Program-made: the position numbers and the translations under genes | The notes under the pieces: model-generated | Told to the model about the DNA's origin: nothing | The model's input: only the letters and a program-made list of their open reading frames with translations | The model's database searches: none | In this document: piece by piece, positions 1-8,600 of the stretch | Layout: every line of letters starts with the position of its first letter | Numbering within the stretch: the stretch's first letter is position 1 | Assembly (NCBI GenBank): GCA_963836355.1 | Contig: CAWIJO010000006.1 | Coordinates: 310,001 to 374,000 of the forward strand | Direction of reading: 5' to 3' | DNA from: Palsa-506 sp963836355 | Lineage (GTDB): Bacteria > Actinomycetota > Actinomycetes > Streptosporangiales > Streptosporangiaceae | Length of the DNA stretch: 64,000 nucleotides

Positions 1-629
1 ACCGCCTCATCGCCGAGCACACGTTCCCGGAGATCGCCGGGCCCAATGCGCAGAAAGTGACGGAGACGATCGACCTCGGCGACGCCATCTACAGCTTCGG
101 CATTGCCCATCCCGGCGCGCTGGTGCTGAACAACTTCCCGCGCTTCCTGCAGGAGTTCCACCGGCCGGACAGCGACCAGCTGATGGACGTGGCGGCCACG
201 GACATCCTGCGCAGCCGCGAGCTCGGCGTGCCGCGCTACAACGAGTTCCGGCGGCTGCTGCATCTTGCGCCCGCGCGCAGCTTCGAGGAGCTGACCGATG
301 ACCCGTCGCAGCTCGCCGCGCTGCGCCGGCTCTACCAGGACGTCGATTCGGTCGACACGATCGTCGGCATGTTCGCCGAGAAGAGGCCGGCCTTCGGTTT
401 CAGCGACACCGCCTTCCGGATTTTCATCCTGATGGCATCTCGGCGGCTGAACAGTGACCGGTTCTTCACTAAGGACTTCACGCCAGAGATCTACACGTCA
501 GTCGGCATGGCCTGGCTGGAGGAGACGTCGATGATCGATATCGTGCTGCGGCACTATCCGCAGCTGCGGCCGGCCCTCCGCGGCGTGGAAAACGGATTCC
601 AGCCCTGGCAGCCAGTGAGTTCCCGCTGA
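1..629 (+). CDS. Animal haem peroxidase family protein, C-terminal part (gene runs off left edge)
   Basis: The frame is open from base 3, so the gene begins left of the window. The visible ~208 residues match the C-terminal third of the animal haem peroxidase superfamily (fold of myeloperoxidase, cyclooxygenase and linoleate diol synthase): LGVPRYNEFRR (about 222-254), DVDSVDTIVGMFAEK (about 340-384) and a SRRLNSDRFF block near 445. The haem-ligand histidine and catalytic arginine lie upstream and cannot be checked. It leads a same-strand run (gaps of 32 and 7 bp to the next two genes) that also encodes a DyP peroxidase and a catalase-like protein, which suggests joint oxidation chemistry. 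The family is clear; the substrate is unknown. Confidence 0.85.
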   Translation, partial: RLIAEHTFPEIAGPNAQKVTETIDLGDAIYSFGIAHPGALVLNNFPRFLQEFHRPDSDQLMDVAATDILRSRELGVPRYNEFRRLLHLAPARSFEELTDDPSQLAALRRLYQDVDSVDTIVGMFAEKRPAFGFSDTAFRIFILMASRRLNSDRFFTKDFTPEIYTSVGMAWLEETSMIDIVLRHYPQLRPALRGVENGFQPWQPVSSR

Positions 630-661
630 CTGCCTGACGACCCGGAGCGAGGAGAGTTGGC

Positions 662-1939
662 ATGCCGCACCAGCTCGGCGTGACGATCCGGGCGGAAGTC
701 GCAGCTGACCAGGTGCCCGGACTCCGCAAGTGGCTAGCCGAGACCGCGCGAAACGGCGTGGCGGACGGCCCGTTCGACTTCGCCCGCATGCACGGCCTGC
801 ACTTTGCCAAGCTCTATCTGCTTGAGGAAACCGAGGATCTCGGTAACCAGCCCATCCCGGCCAGCCTGATTCTGATGACCGAGGTGGACGCGCCGCTGCG
901 GCGTCACCTGGCCGAGCTCGTCGACATGGGCGGCGACGGGTTCGATCAGGCGTTCGGGTACAGCGTGGGCTATCCCGGCCCGGGTGCCCGCCGCCGCGCC
1001 AGGATTGGCTGGCTGCGCCGGCATCTGGTCTCGGCGAGCGCCGTCTATGTCAACACGGTCGGGCGCGGGCTAACGCAGATCCGCCAGGAGGCGAGGCTGC
1101 GGGAGGCGCTTGAGTACTACCTGGACCAGCATGACTGGACCGGCCGGGCCCCGGCTGAGGTACGGCGGGATCTGCGGGCCCACGTGGCCGGGCGCGCCGA
1201 CCTGGCCTGGGCGATGAAACCGGCCCGGCCGCCGTCGCTGCTGTTCCGCGCGCGCGAGGCGGTTCACCTGGTGGCCGTGCCGCTGGCCCTGCTGGCGATG
1301 GCGCCGGCGCTGCTTGCCGCCTTGCCGTTCTGGGCGGTGGCGCTGCGGCTGGCCGAGCGCCGGGATAGCCGGGATCAGCCGCCTACCGGGCGGCCGACGC
1401 TGCAGCATATCGAGGAGCTGGCCAGCTACGAGGACTTCGTCACGCAGAACCCGTTCGCCGTCGTCGGCTTCGTCAAGCCGGGGCTGCTGCGGCTGGTGAC
1501 CTTCCGGGCGGTGACGGCCGCCATCGGCTACGCGGCCCGGCATGTGTACAACCACGGCAGCCTCGCCGGGATCAAGACCATCCATTTCGCCCGCTGGGTA
1601 CCGCTGGACGGCTGGCGGCGGATGACCTTCGCCAGCAACTACGACGGTGCCGTCGAGGCCTACAACGACGACTTCATCGACAAGGTCTGGTGGGGCCTGA
1701 ACGCCTCGTTCGGCAACGCCGTCGGCTATCCGCCGACCCGCTGGCTGCTGTGGGACGGGGCCAAGGACGAGCAGCCGTTCAAGTACATCTTGCGCATCCG
1801 GCAGGTGCCCGTGCCGGTGTGGTACACCGCCTATCCCACGCTCAGCGCGGACAACATCGAGAACAACGCCCAGATCCGAGCCGGCCTGCAGGGCGACATG
1901 AGCCCCGCGGAGGCCGAGCAATGGCTCTCGCTCCTGTGA
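662..1939 (+). CDS. Uncharacterised 425-aa protein with central membrane segment and apparent internal duplication
   Basis: ATG start preceded by GGAGAG at a good distance. I do not recognise a named family. A hydrophobic stretch at residues ~201-229 could cross the membrane. The flanking halves look alike: residues ~46-105 contain HFAK, then MTEVD, then a GFDQAFGYSVGYP segment; residues ~306-360 contain HFAR, then FASNYD, then a GLNASFGNAVGYP segment. This suggests two copies of one alpha/beta domain, possibly the ferredoxin-like fold of DyP and chlorite dismutase, though that is inference. It lies between two haem-peroxidase genes (32 bp after the first, 7 bp before the second), so it probably serves the same process, perhaps anchoring it at the membrane. 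It could equally be an enzyme in its own right. Confidence 0.75.
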   Translation: MPHQLGVTIRAEVAADQVPGLRKWLAETARNGVADGPFDFARMHGLHFAKLYLLEETEDLGNQPIPASLILMTEVDAPLRRHLAELVDMGGDGFDQAFGYSVGYPGPGARRRARIGWLRRHLVSASAVYVNTVGRGLTQIRQEARLREALEYYLDQHDWTGRAPAEVRRDLRAHVAGRADLAWAMKPARPPSLLFRAREAVHLVAVPLALLAMAPALLAALPFWAVALRLAERRDSRDQPPTGRPTLQHIEELASYEDFVTQNPFAVVGFVKPGLLRLVTFRAVTAAIGYAARHVYNHGSLAGIKTIHFARWVPLDGWRRMTFASNYDGAVEAYNDDFIDKVWWGLNASFGNAVGYPPTRWLLWDGAKDEQPFKYILRIRQVPVPVWYTAYPTLSADNIENNAQIRAGLQGDMSPAEAEQWLSLL

Positions 1940-1946
1940 GGCAACC

Positions 1947-3397
1947 GTGGCAGTGCAGCTCGACCTCGACGACATCCAGGGCCTGCTAGCCCGCGGGTAC
2001 AAGACGCTCAAGCACGCCCGGTTCACGATCTTCGCCGCGCCTGGGCCTGCCGCCGGCCACGCCCTGCTTGACTGGCTGCTGTCCCTCGTCACCCCCGCGG
2101 CGAAGTTCACCGCGGACACCGCGCTGCAAGTCGCATTCACGCCATCCGGCTTGCGCCGCCTTGGCCTGCCGGACGAGGCCATGGCCGGATTCTCGGCCCA
2201 GTTCCTGGCGGGCATGGCCGACCCGAACCGGAGCCGGTTCCTCGGCGACACCGGGGACTCCGACCCGCGCTACTGGTCCTGGGGCCAGCCGGCCGGGCCG
2301 CCGATCGACGGCCTGATCCTGCTCTATGCCGCCGAGCCGGGCATCCTCGATCACCGGCAGGCGGAATTGACGCGGCGATTCGCCGAGCTTGGCATCAGCG
2401 ACGTTACCCAGCTCAGCACGCTTGAGCTGGCAGGCCAAGAGCCGTTCGGCTTCCTGGACGGCATCTCCCAGCCGGTCATGGCCGGCCTGCGCGCGGCCGC
2501 CCCGGGCGAGCGCACCGTGCCGGCCGGCGAGTTCATCCTCGGCTACCCGAACGCCCGCGGCCAGCTGACTGACCGGCCGCTGCTGCCAGCCGCGGACGAC
2601 CCCCGGCGGCTGCTGCTGCCCGATCCCGCCGGGAGCGGCCAGGTCGACCTGGGACGCAACGGCACGTACCTGGTGCTGCGTCAGCTCGAACAGGATGTGG
2701 CTGGCTTCTGGCGGTACCTCGGGCGAGCCACCAGGCGGCCGGACGGATCCGAGGATCCCGACGAGCGGATAGCCCTGGCCGCGAAGATGGTGGGCCGGTG
2801 GCCTAGCGGCGCTCCGCTGGTCGACGCGCCGTACCGGGACAATCCAGCGCTTAGCACCAGCAACGGCTTCGGCTACCACGTTGACCCGCTGGGACTGGCC
2901 TGCCCGCTGGGCGCGCACATCCGCCGGGCGAATCCGCGCGACTCGCTTGACCCGCAGCCCGCCGCCTCGCTCGCTGCCAGCGACCTGCACCGGCTGCTGC
3001 GCCGCGGGCGCAGCTACGGCCAGGCCGGCGGTGGCGGGGCCGGGGGCGGCGATGGCGGGGCTGGCGGAAGTGGCGGAGTGGCGGGAGCGAAACGGGGCTG
3101 CATTTCATCTGCCTGGCCGCCAGCCTGGCCAGGCAGTTCGAGTTCGTGCAGCACACCTGGCTGAACAGCCCGACCTTCAGCGGCCTGTACGACGATGCGG
3201 ACCCGCTCACCGGGAGCCACCACCCCACCGGCGGGACCTTCACCGCCCCGGCGCGCCCGGTCCGCCGCCGGTACCGCGACCTGCCGCAGTTCGTGCGGAC
3301 GCGCGGGGGAGCTTACTTCTTCCTGCCCGGCATCTCGGCCCTGCGCTACCTGGCCCAGCTGCCGGAGCCCGCGCTTTCCGAGTCCGCGACGGGGTAA
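1947..3397 (+). pseudogene. DyP-type peroxidase, interrupted by one frameshift
   Basis: Haem peroxidase of the dye-decolorising family. Starts at GTG 1947. The first frame holds FGFLDGISQP (GxxDG motif, catalytic Asp at residue 171) and GAHIRRANPR (residues 322-331, haem-ligand His region). After RRGRSYG (about 3024) the frame runs into a Gly/Ala-rich stretch and stops at 3164. The expected family C-terminus (GLHFICLAASLARQFEFVQ onwards, then FFLPGISALRYL) continues in the -1 frame to a stop at 3395-3397. A single lost base in the GC-rich 3024-3095 interval explains this; it could be a real lesion, a sequencing error or, less likely, recoding. Full length would be about 483 residues, normal for the family. 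It sits 7 bp behind the unknown gene of the same run. Confidence 0.85.
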
Positions 3398-3468
3398 CCA
3401 TGGAACGACGGGCTGTATCAGCGGGCACCGCGCGGCCTCTGTTTGGTAGGCACTAGCCGGGAGGGAAC

Positions 3469-3918
3469 ATGCCGGAAATCAGCACCACCGACCCGCCGAC
3501 CCTGGTCACCGCCAGCAGGGGCGAGCTGGGCAGGCTGTTTGGCTCAGGGCGGGTCGGCGCGATACCAGACGGTCACGGGCGGGGGACGATGCTGCTCGGC
3601 ACCGGCGGGCTTGTCGCCCGGCTGGCCGCTCATCTCTGCTACGCCCTGGCCTGGCGCGGGAAAATCGTGAACGCCCGCACGGCCCGGCTGAAGAACATCC
3701 TGACGCCACTGCAAATCCCGGCAATAGAGGCCAAGATCTACAAGCAGGACAGCTGGCACGACGGGCAGCCATGCATCGTGCTCGACTACTCGAAGACATC
3801 GGTCGTCGCGCACTGGGTCCGCGACGAGATCCGGGAGATCGCCCCGGGCGTCTTCCTCGGCCTTGTCTTCGTTGGCCGCCGGCACATCCTCGACTTCGCC
3901 TTGGACTTCACGAGTTGA
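3469..3918 (+). CDS. Uncharacterised 149-aa protein of the peroxidase run
   Basis: ATG preceded by GGGAGGGAA. I do not recognise a named domain. Visible features are a GRGTMLLGTGG segment near residue 37, a conserved-looking VLDYSKTS near residue 104, and a VRDEIREIAPGVFLGLVF stretch followed by RRHILDFALDF at the end. It has no signal peptide or clear membrane helix. It ends 2 bp before the catalase-like gene, so the two are very probably co-translated. The position suggests a small partner or lipid/haem-binding accessory of the neighbouring oxidation enzymes; this is inference from context only. Confidence 0.7.
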   Translation: MPEISTTDPPTLVTASRGELGRLFGSGRVGAIPDGHGRGTMLLGTGGLVARLAAHLCYALAWRGKIVNARTARLKNILTPLQIPAIEAKIYKQDSWHDGQPCIVLDYSKTSVVAHWVRDEIREIAPGVFLGLVFVGRRHILDFALDFTS

Positions 3919-3920
3919 GC

Positions 3921-5207
3921 GTGACCGGGCGCCAGGTGCCGCAGGCCGTGCGCAATATGCTGCGGGGCTGGCCGGCCTGGCCGGCGCGGCTGCTGCGCGA
4001 TCACGTCAGCCCCGGGGGTTTGTTCACTTTCCTGGTCTTCAGGCCGCTGAGCGACCTGTTCCTCTGGGTATGGCGGCTGGAACGGCGGGCCGAGTTCCTG
4101 TACCGCCCGTACTTCGACAAATGGCTCAGGCCCGCGCTGTTCGAGTTCGCCCAGCGGCTGCAGAACTCCAGGCGGCAAGATGAGCACCTCAAGCTGGCGG
4201 AGGAGCGGCTGCTGCCCGGCGAGGAGCGCTACACGCGTGAGATCATCGACGAGCTGACCAAGTTCACCAGGGAGAACTGGCTCCCGGGCAGCGCGCAGCG
4301 GTTCGGCAACACCAAGACGTTCGGCGTGCTGCGCGGCGAGTTCTCGGTGCTGCCCGGCCTGCCTGCCAGCCTCCGGCATGGCCTGTTCGCGGAGCCAGGG
4401 ACCTTTCCCGCCTGGGTGCGCTTCTCTGGCCCCGGCCCGTACGCTCCGCCGGACATCGAGGATCTCGGCCAGTGCTCCGTCGGGATCAAGGTGATGGGCC
4501 TACCGGGGCCGAAGCTGATGGAAGACGAGCGCTTCACTCAGGACCTGATCCTGGTCAGCCCGGCGAGCTTCGTCACCCCGAACATCCGCGAGAATGCCAA
4601 GCTGCAGCGGTGGGTGCGCGCGAAGGCACCGCTGGCCTACGCCATTTACCCGGGCGACACGCATCTGCTGCACCTGTTCATGCAGCTGCTCTACTCGCCC
4701 ATGCACGCGAACCCGCTGGAGGTGCAGTACTACAGCAACGTGCCGTTCCTGCTCGGCGAGGGCCAGGCAGTCCAGTACTCGCTGAAGCCGCGGTCCCGTG
4801 CCAGAACCCGGATCCCGGCGCATCCAGCGGAGAACTACCTGCGGGACGCGATGATCAGAACCCTGGAGGCGGGGCCCTGGAGCCTCGACTTCATGGTGCA
4901 GGTGCAGAGCGATCCGCACCTGATGCCGATCGAGGACGCCACGGTCAAGTGGCCCGAGCGCCTTTCCCCGTACATCCCGGTGGCCCGCCTGCAGCTGCCC
5001 GCGCAGCGGTTCGACTCCGACCAGCAGCTCGCGTTCGCTGACGTGCTGCGTTACAACCCGTGGCACAGCCTCCCGGAGCACAAGCCGCTGGGAAACTCCA
5101 ACCGGGCCCGCAGGCAGATGTACTGGGAGCTGGCGAAGCTGCGCCAGGCCATGAACCAGGTAGCGCACCTGGAGCCGACCGGCGAGGAGCAGTTCCCGGA
5201 TTGCTAG
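3921..5207 (+). CDS. Catalase-like family protein (canonical catalase motifs not found)
   Basis: The GTG at 3921, 2 bp after the previous stop, is the best start; the open frame extends further left but overlaps the preceding gene. About 428 residues. It resembles the 'catalase family' relatives of allene oxide synthase and hydroperoxide-lyase domains: LRGEFSVLPGLPASLRHGLF, then AWVRFSGPGPYAPPD, then FTQDLILVSPASFVTPN, and near the end YNPWHSLPEHKPLGN followed by RARRQMYWELAKLR. At the place of the catalase HAKG segment it reads TKTFG, and no proximal RxFxY motif is seen, so ordinary H2O2 dismutation is doubtful. Grouped with an animal-type haem peroxidase, a fatty hydroperoxide substrate is plausible but unproven. 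Confidence 0.8.
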   Translation: MTGRQVPQAVRNMLRGWPAWPARLLRDHVSPGGLFTFLVFRPLSDLFLWVWRLERRAEFLYRPYFDKWLRPALFEFAQRLQNSRRQDEHLKLAEERLLPGEERYTREIIDELTKFTRENWLPGSAQRFGNTKTFGVLRGEFSVLPGLPASLRHGLFAEPGTFPAWVRFSGPGPYAPPDIEDLGQCSVGIKVMGLPGPKLMEDERFTQDLILVSPASFVTPNIRENAKLQRWVRAKAPLAYAIYPGDTHLLHLFMQLLYSPMHANPLEVQYYSNVPFLLGEGQAVQYSLKPRSRARTRIPAHPAENYLRDAMIRTLEAGPWSLDFMVQVQSDPHLMPIEDATVKWPERLSPYIPVARLQLPAQRFDSDQQLAFADVLRYNPWHSLPEHKPLGNSNRARRQMYWELAKLRQAMNQVAHLEPTGEEQFPDC

Positions 5208-5216
5208 CGTGACGGA

Positions 5217-5639
5217 ATGCCGCCGGAGGATCTGCCGATCGCTGAGTTCGGCTTCCCCGGCCCGCTGCGCGATCGGCTCGTCGCCGCGATCCTGGCTGGC
5301 ACCAAGACCACGACAAGCAGCCTGGTCGCAGGGTATGAGAAGGACGGTGAGGCGCTGCCTCGCGCTGGGCTGCGCGAGGCCGTGGCTGACTCGGCCGGCC
5401 ACATCGTCGCGGTGATCCAGACGACCGGGGTCCGGGTAGTGCGCCTCGCCGACGTTGACCTGGCCCATGCGCTGGGCGAGGGTGAGGGATACGCCTCGGT
5501 GGCCGAATGGCGGGCCGGGCATGAACGGTTCTGGCACTCGGCCGAGGTGCGGAAAGAGCTTGGTGACCCGGCGTTCCAGGTAGACGACGAAACCCTCATC
5601 GTGACTCAGGCGTTCCGGCTGGTGGAAATCGCCAGTTGA
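5217..5639 (+). CDS. ASCH domain protein
   Basis: 140-residue protein beginning at ATG 5217, 9 bp after the catalase-like gene. It has the pattern of ASCH domains (PUA-like beta-barrel, RNA-related): a basic LAGTKTTTSSL turn near residue 28, then a GEALPRAG loop and IVAVIQTTGVRVVRLADVD strands, an EGEGYASVAEWRAGHERFW helix and a final ETLIVTQAFRLV strand. ASCH proteins are thought to bind RNA or modified nucleosides, and a few hydrolyse them. The short gap suggests cotranscription with the peroxidase run, but the function need not be linked. Confidence 0.85.
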   Translation: MPPEDLPIAEFGFPGPLRDRLVAAILAGTKTTTSSLVAGYEKDGEALPRAGLREAVADSAGHIVAVIQTTGVRVVRLADVDLAHALGEGEGYASVAEWRAGHERFWHSAEVRKELGDPAFQVDDETLIVTQAFRLVEIAS

Positions 5640-5666
5640 CCGGGCTCCGGAGTCAGCTCGGGCGGA

Positions 5667-6353
5667 TCAGGCCTGCAAAACTGCCGCGGTCTGGGCAGTG
5701 TCCTCGGTGCCGCGATAGTAGACGATCTTGCCGTCCCGGAAGGTGAAGTAGTGGTGCAGGTTCATCGCCGCGGTCTTGCCGGTAGCGCGCGACCTGGCGC
5801 GGCGGCGGAACTGGCCTCCGCCGCCCAGTCGACGTCATCAGCCATGGCATCGAGGATGCCAGCCACGTCACCGCGGCCGAAGGCCTCGTATACCTGCATT
5901 ATGGTCTTGATCTTGACGTCATCGCTCACGGCGAGTTCCGGCGCGGGGGCCAGCCGGTAGTGCCGTTCCTGCCGGGCGACCCGGCGAAGCTCGCTGCGCA
6001 CCACGTCCACCGCTCGATTGCGGGCCAGCACGATGAGATAGGTACGCAGCCTCCCGGCGGCCGGTTGATACCGGCCTGGATGGCGCCACAACTCGACGAA
6101 CACGTCCTGCACGTTGCGCAGCCCCGTCCTCGCCGAGCACACGCAGCGCAGCGCTGTATACGGCAGCCCCGAGACTGTCGAAGACATCCGCGAGAGCGTG
6201 ATCACCTCCGGCCGCCAGGCGCGCCGCGACCAGCGCGTCCGTCCCCCCCACGCTCTGGACGCTAGCGCGGCCCACGGCCGCCGTCCATGGTTTCGGCGCG
6301 CGGGCCGTGACCAGCCCGTCCGGGCGCACCTGGGAAAGCGTCGCCGGCACCAT
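5667..6353 (-). pseudogene. Remains of an ECF sigma factor joined to a SnoaL-like domain
   Basis: Minus-strand wreckage in at least three frames. Near 6230-6150 a sigma region-2 start (DALVAARLAAGGDHALADVF) appears, continuing in another frame as VQDVFVELWRHPGRYQP and RTYLIVLARNRAVDVVRSEL. Region 4 is missing. A possible GTG at 5929 then opens a SnoaL/NTF2-like domain (VSDDVKIKTIMQVYEAFGRG), which shifts frame after about 50 residues and ends as LHHYFTFRDGKIVYYRGTED with a stop at 5667. This could be a decayed sigma factor with C-terminal SnoaL domain (a known ECF design) or two neighbouring genes fused by deletion. Confidence 0.6.
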
Positions 6354-6455
6354 GCCTCCTACGCCAGGGGATGCCAGCACGGATACGTCACCGCGCCGGC
6401 CACCGGATCACTCGATCCGCCCTGGCGGCCGCCGCCTGGCGCGGGCAGGCGCTAC

Positions 6456-8192
6456 CTAGCCGCCTGGCTGGCCGGGCGCTGCCGGGGCATCGGGCTCGCG
6501 GATGCGGGCGAGGACGAGGGTAATGTCGTCCTCGCCATGCTGGCGCAGCGCCTGGGTGACCGTCTCGCAGGCGGTGCCGAGCGTGGCGCGCGGCCCGGCG
6601 AGCGCGGAGCTGAGCGCGCCCCGCAGCGCGGCCAGGCCATCGTCGAGTGACCGGATGCGGCTTTCCACCAGCCCGTCGGTGTACAGCGCGAGGGTGGCTC
6701 CGGGCGGCAGGCTGACACGGGTGGTCTGGAAAGACTCGGCGCCGAGGCCGAGCGGGAGCCCGGGCGGCAGATCCAGCACCCGGGTCTCGCCGCCGGGCAG
6801 CACGAGCACCGGCGGCAAGTGACCGGCCTGCGCGGCCACGCAGGAACTGCCAGAAGGGTCGATGACGGTGTAGATGCAGGTCGCGAACGGCGAGGCGGCC
6901 ATCCCGGCGGCCATCTCGTCCAGCCGGTGCAGGACCTGTCCCGGTGGCAGGTCAAGACCGGCCAGCGTATGGGCCGCGGTGCGCAGCTGTACCATGACGG
7001 CCGCCGCCTCCGGGCCGTGGCCCATCGCGTCACCCACGATCAGCGCCGCTCGCCCGTCCGGCAGTGAGACGATGTCGTGCCAGTCGCCGCCGACGACGCT
7101 GGCGCCGACCGGCAGGTAGCGGTGCGCGACCTCCAAGCCCGCCGGGACCTGCGGTCGGCCGGGCAGCAGGCCGCGCTGCAACGCGAGCGCGGTCCGCCGC
7201 TCCCGGTGATAGAGCCTGGCATTGTCGATGCAAACCGCGGCGCGGGAGGCGAGCTCGCCGGCCAGCGTGATGTCACTGGCGTTGAACACCGGGCTGGCCG
7301 GCGTCCGGCCGAAGGTCGCGCACCCCACCACCACCCCGCGGGCGATCAGGGGCACGGCCAGGAAAGAGGTATAGCTGGCCGCGATCTCGGCGCCACCGGG
7401 GCGGCGGCCGATCCGCTCGGCGGTCTCGGCGTCCAGCTTGTCGAACAGAACCGGACCGCCGGTCGCCATTGCCCGGGAGCTTGGCGTGTCCGCGCCGAAG
7501 GCAAGCACCTCGCCCGGCGGCATCAGGCTGTCGGCAACAGCCGCGTCCTGGCCGGCCAGGCGGCCCGCGAGCCGCCTTACCACCGCCGCCCGCCCGGCCC
7601 GCAGCGAGCTCAGCTCATCGGCGGCGAGCAGCCGCTCCGCCGCGTATATGACAGCCGACTCGGCGAACCAGGGAACGGCGACGTCGGCGACTTCGCATGC
7701 GGTCTGGGTGAGGTCGAGTGTGCTGCCGATCCGGGCCGTGGCCTCGCTCAGCCAGCTGGGCACGGGCTGCGGCGACACGTGCTGGACGATCACCAGCGCG
7801 CCGCCGCCAAGTCCGGCCAGCGGCTCGCAGCGGATGGCGAACCGCCCCTCACCGAGTTCGCCGCCGGCCACTGTCGCGGTCCAGACCCGGCCCGCTGCGA
7901 CCTCGGCCAGCGCGTGGGCTACCAGCTGGCGCTGCCCGGGGCTGGTCAGCAGCACGTCGCAGACGTGATGCCCCGCTACCGCGTGCGCCGGATGCCCGAA
8001 TAGCTGCGTCGCGGTCACCGACCAGGAGGCGATCCTGCCCTGGGGATCCAGGGTGAACGAGGCGAGGCCGGTCAGATCCGGCTCGCGCCGCCGCGGCAGC
8101 GCGGGCTTACCGTCCCCGGCTCTGCGTGGCTCCACCCGTATCTGTACCAACCTTGACGACCAATTCGCCGGGCCTGGGCTCGTGGCGTCCAC
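6456..8192 (-). CDS. PAS-GAF-SpoIIE (PP2C-type) serine phosphatase
   Basis: 578-residue signalling protein, GTG start at 8192. Order of parts: short N-terminal tail; PAS-like domain (residues ~40-140, LTGLASFTLDPQGRIASW); GAF domain (~150-330, with YTSFLAVPLIARGVVVG); and a SpoIIE/PP2C domain (~345-570) showing VVGGDWHD, VGDAMGHG, LALYTDGLVE and DDITLVLAR, whose Asp residues bind the metal pair. Such RsbU/RsbP-like enzymes dephosphorylate anti-anti-sigma proteins in partner-switching pathways. No antagonist gene is adjacent; an RsbW-like ATPase lies about 4.4 kb away at 12556. Cytosolic, with no membrane helix seen. Confidence 0.93.
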   Translation of the reverse strand: MDATSPGPANWSSRLVQIRVEPRRAGDGKPALPRRREPDLTGLASFTLDPQGRIASWSVTATQLFGHPAHAVAGHHVCDVLLTSPGQRQLVAHALAEVAAGRVWTATVAGGELGEGRFAIRCEPLAGLGGGALVIVQHVSPQPVPSWLSEATARIGSTLDLTQTACEVADVAVPWFAESAVIYAAERLLAADELSSLRAGRAAVVRRLAGRLAGQDAAVADSLMPPGEVLAFGADTPSSRAMATGGPVLFDKLDAETAERIGRRPGGAEIAASYTSFLAVPLIARGVVVGCATFGRTPASPVFNASDITLAGELASRAAVCIDNARLYHRERRTALALQRGLLPGRPQVPAGLEVAHRYLPVGASVVGGDWHDIVSLPDGRAALIVGDAMGHGPEAAAVMVQLRTAAHTLAGLDLPPGQVLHRLDEMAAGMAASPFATCIYTVIDPSGSSCVAAQAGHLPPVLVLPGGETRVLDLPPGLPLGLGAESFQTTRVSLPPGATLALYTDGLVESRIRSLDDGLAALRGALSSALAGPRATLGTACETVTQALRQHGEDDITLVLARIREPDAPAAPGQPGG

Positions 8193-8554
8193 CCAGACAA
8201 TGGCCCCAGGCCATTCGCCCTGTGACGGCTAGGCGCCGGCAGCGGCCATTGCCAGCGGCCCGAGATATTCTGCAAATCCTGAATGTATCGCATCATGGGC
8301 GGCAAAATAGGCCCGGACACGGGGGCAATTAACTAGCACTGGCACTGCAGGGTTTGGCATGGGCGCCATAGCCGGCCGCCGCGGCATGCTCGTCACCCGG
8401 CCGTCACGCATCTCGTCGCGCCCGGCTATCTCGTCGCGCCCGGCGATCGGCGGGTGCCGGCTGCCGCAGGTGCCGGCGTTCGTCGGCCGGCCGGTGCCGG
8501 CTGCCGAAGGTGCCTTCGCGAGGCTGATCATGGCGGCCTGGGGCGTCATCCGGT
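8193..8554. other. Gap upstream of the SpoIIE phosphatase; no gene seen
   Basis: About 360 bp with no convincing coding sequence. It holds a locally AT-richer patch (about 8260-8340) that may contain the phosphatase promoter, and two imperfect copies of a GGTGCCGGCTGCCG-containing unit near 8455 and 8500. Confidence 0.4.
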
Positions 8555-8600
8555 AGTGGTTACGATTTATCCGGCGCGGACCGGCTAGATGTTAACCATT
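8555..8600 (+). repeat. Oriented imperfect palindrome, copy 1 (TGGTTACGAT...ATGTTAACCA family)
   Basis: Outer arms TGGTTACGAT and ATGTTAACCA pair with a few mismatches, the inner arms CCGG/CCGG pair, and the loop is short. Relatives occur at 20415 (reverse orientation) and 28018. The asymmetry between arms (TTACGAT or TTAGGAT on one side, ATGTTAA on the other) is kept. This copy lies at the 3' edge of the aldehyde dehydrogenase remnant. Confidence 0.75.

Noticed and set aside
3024..3095. Programmed -1 frameshifting in the DyP gene
   Set aside because: No X-XXY-YYZ slippery heptamer with a following structure could be pointed to; a lesion or read error is simpler.
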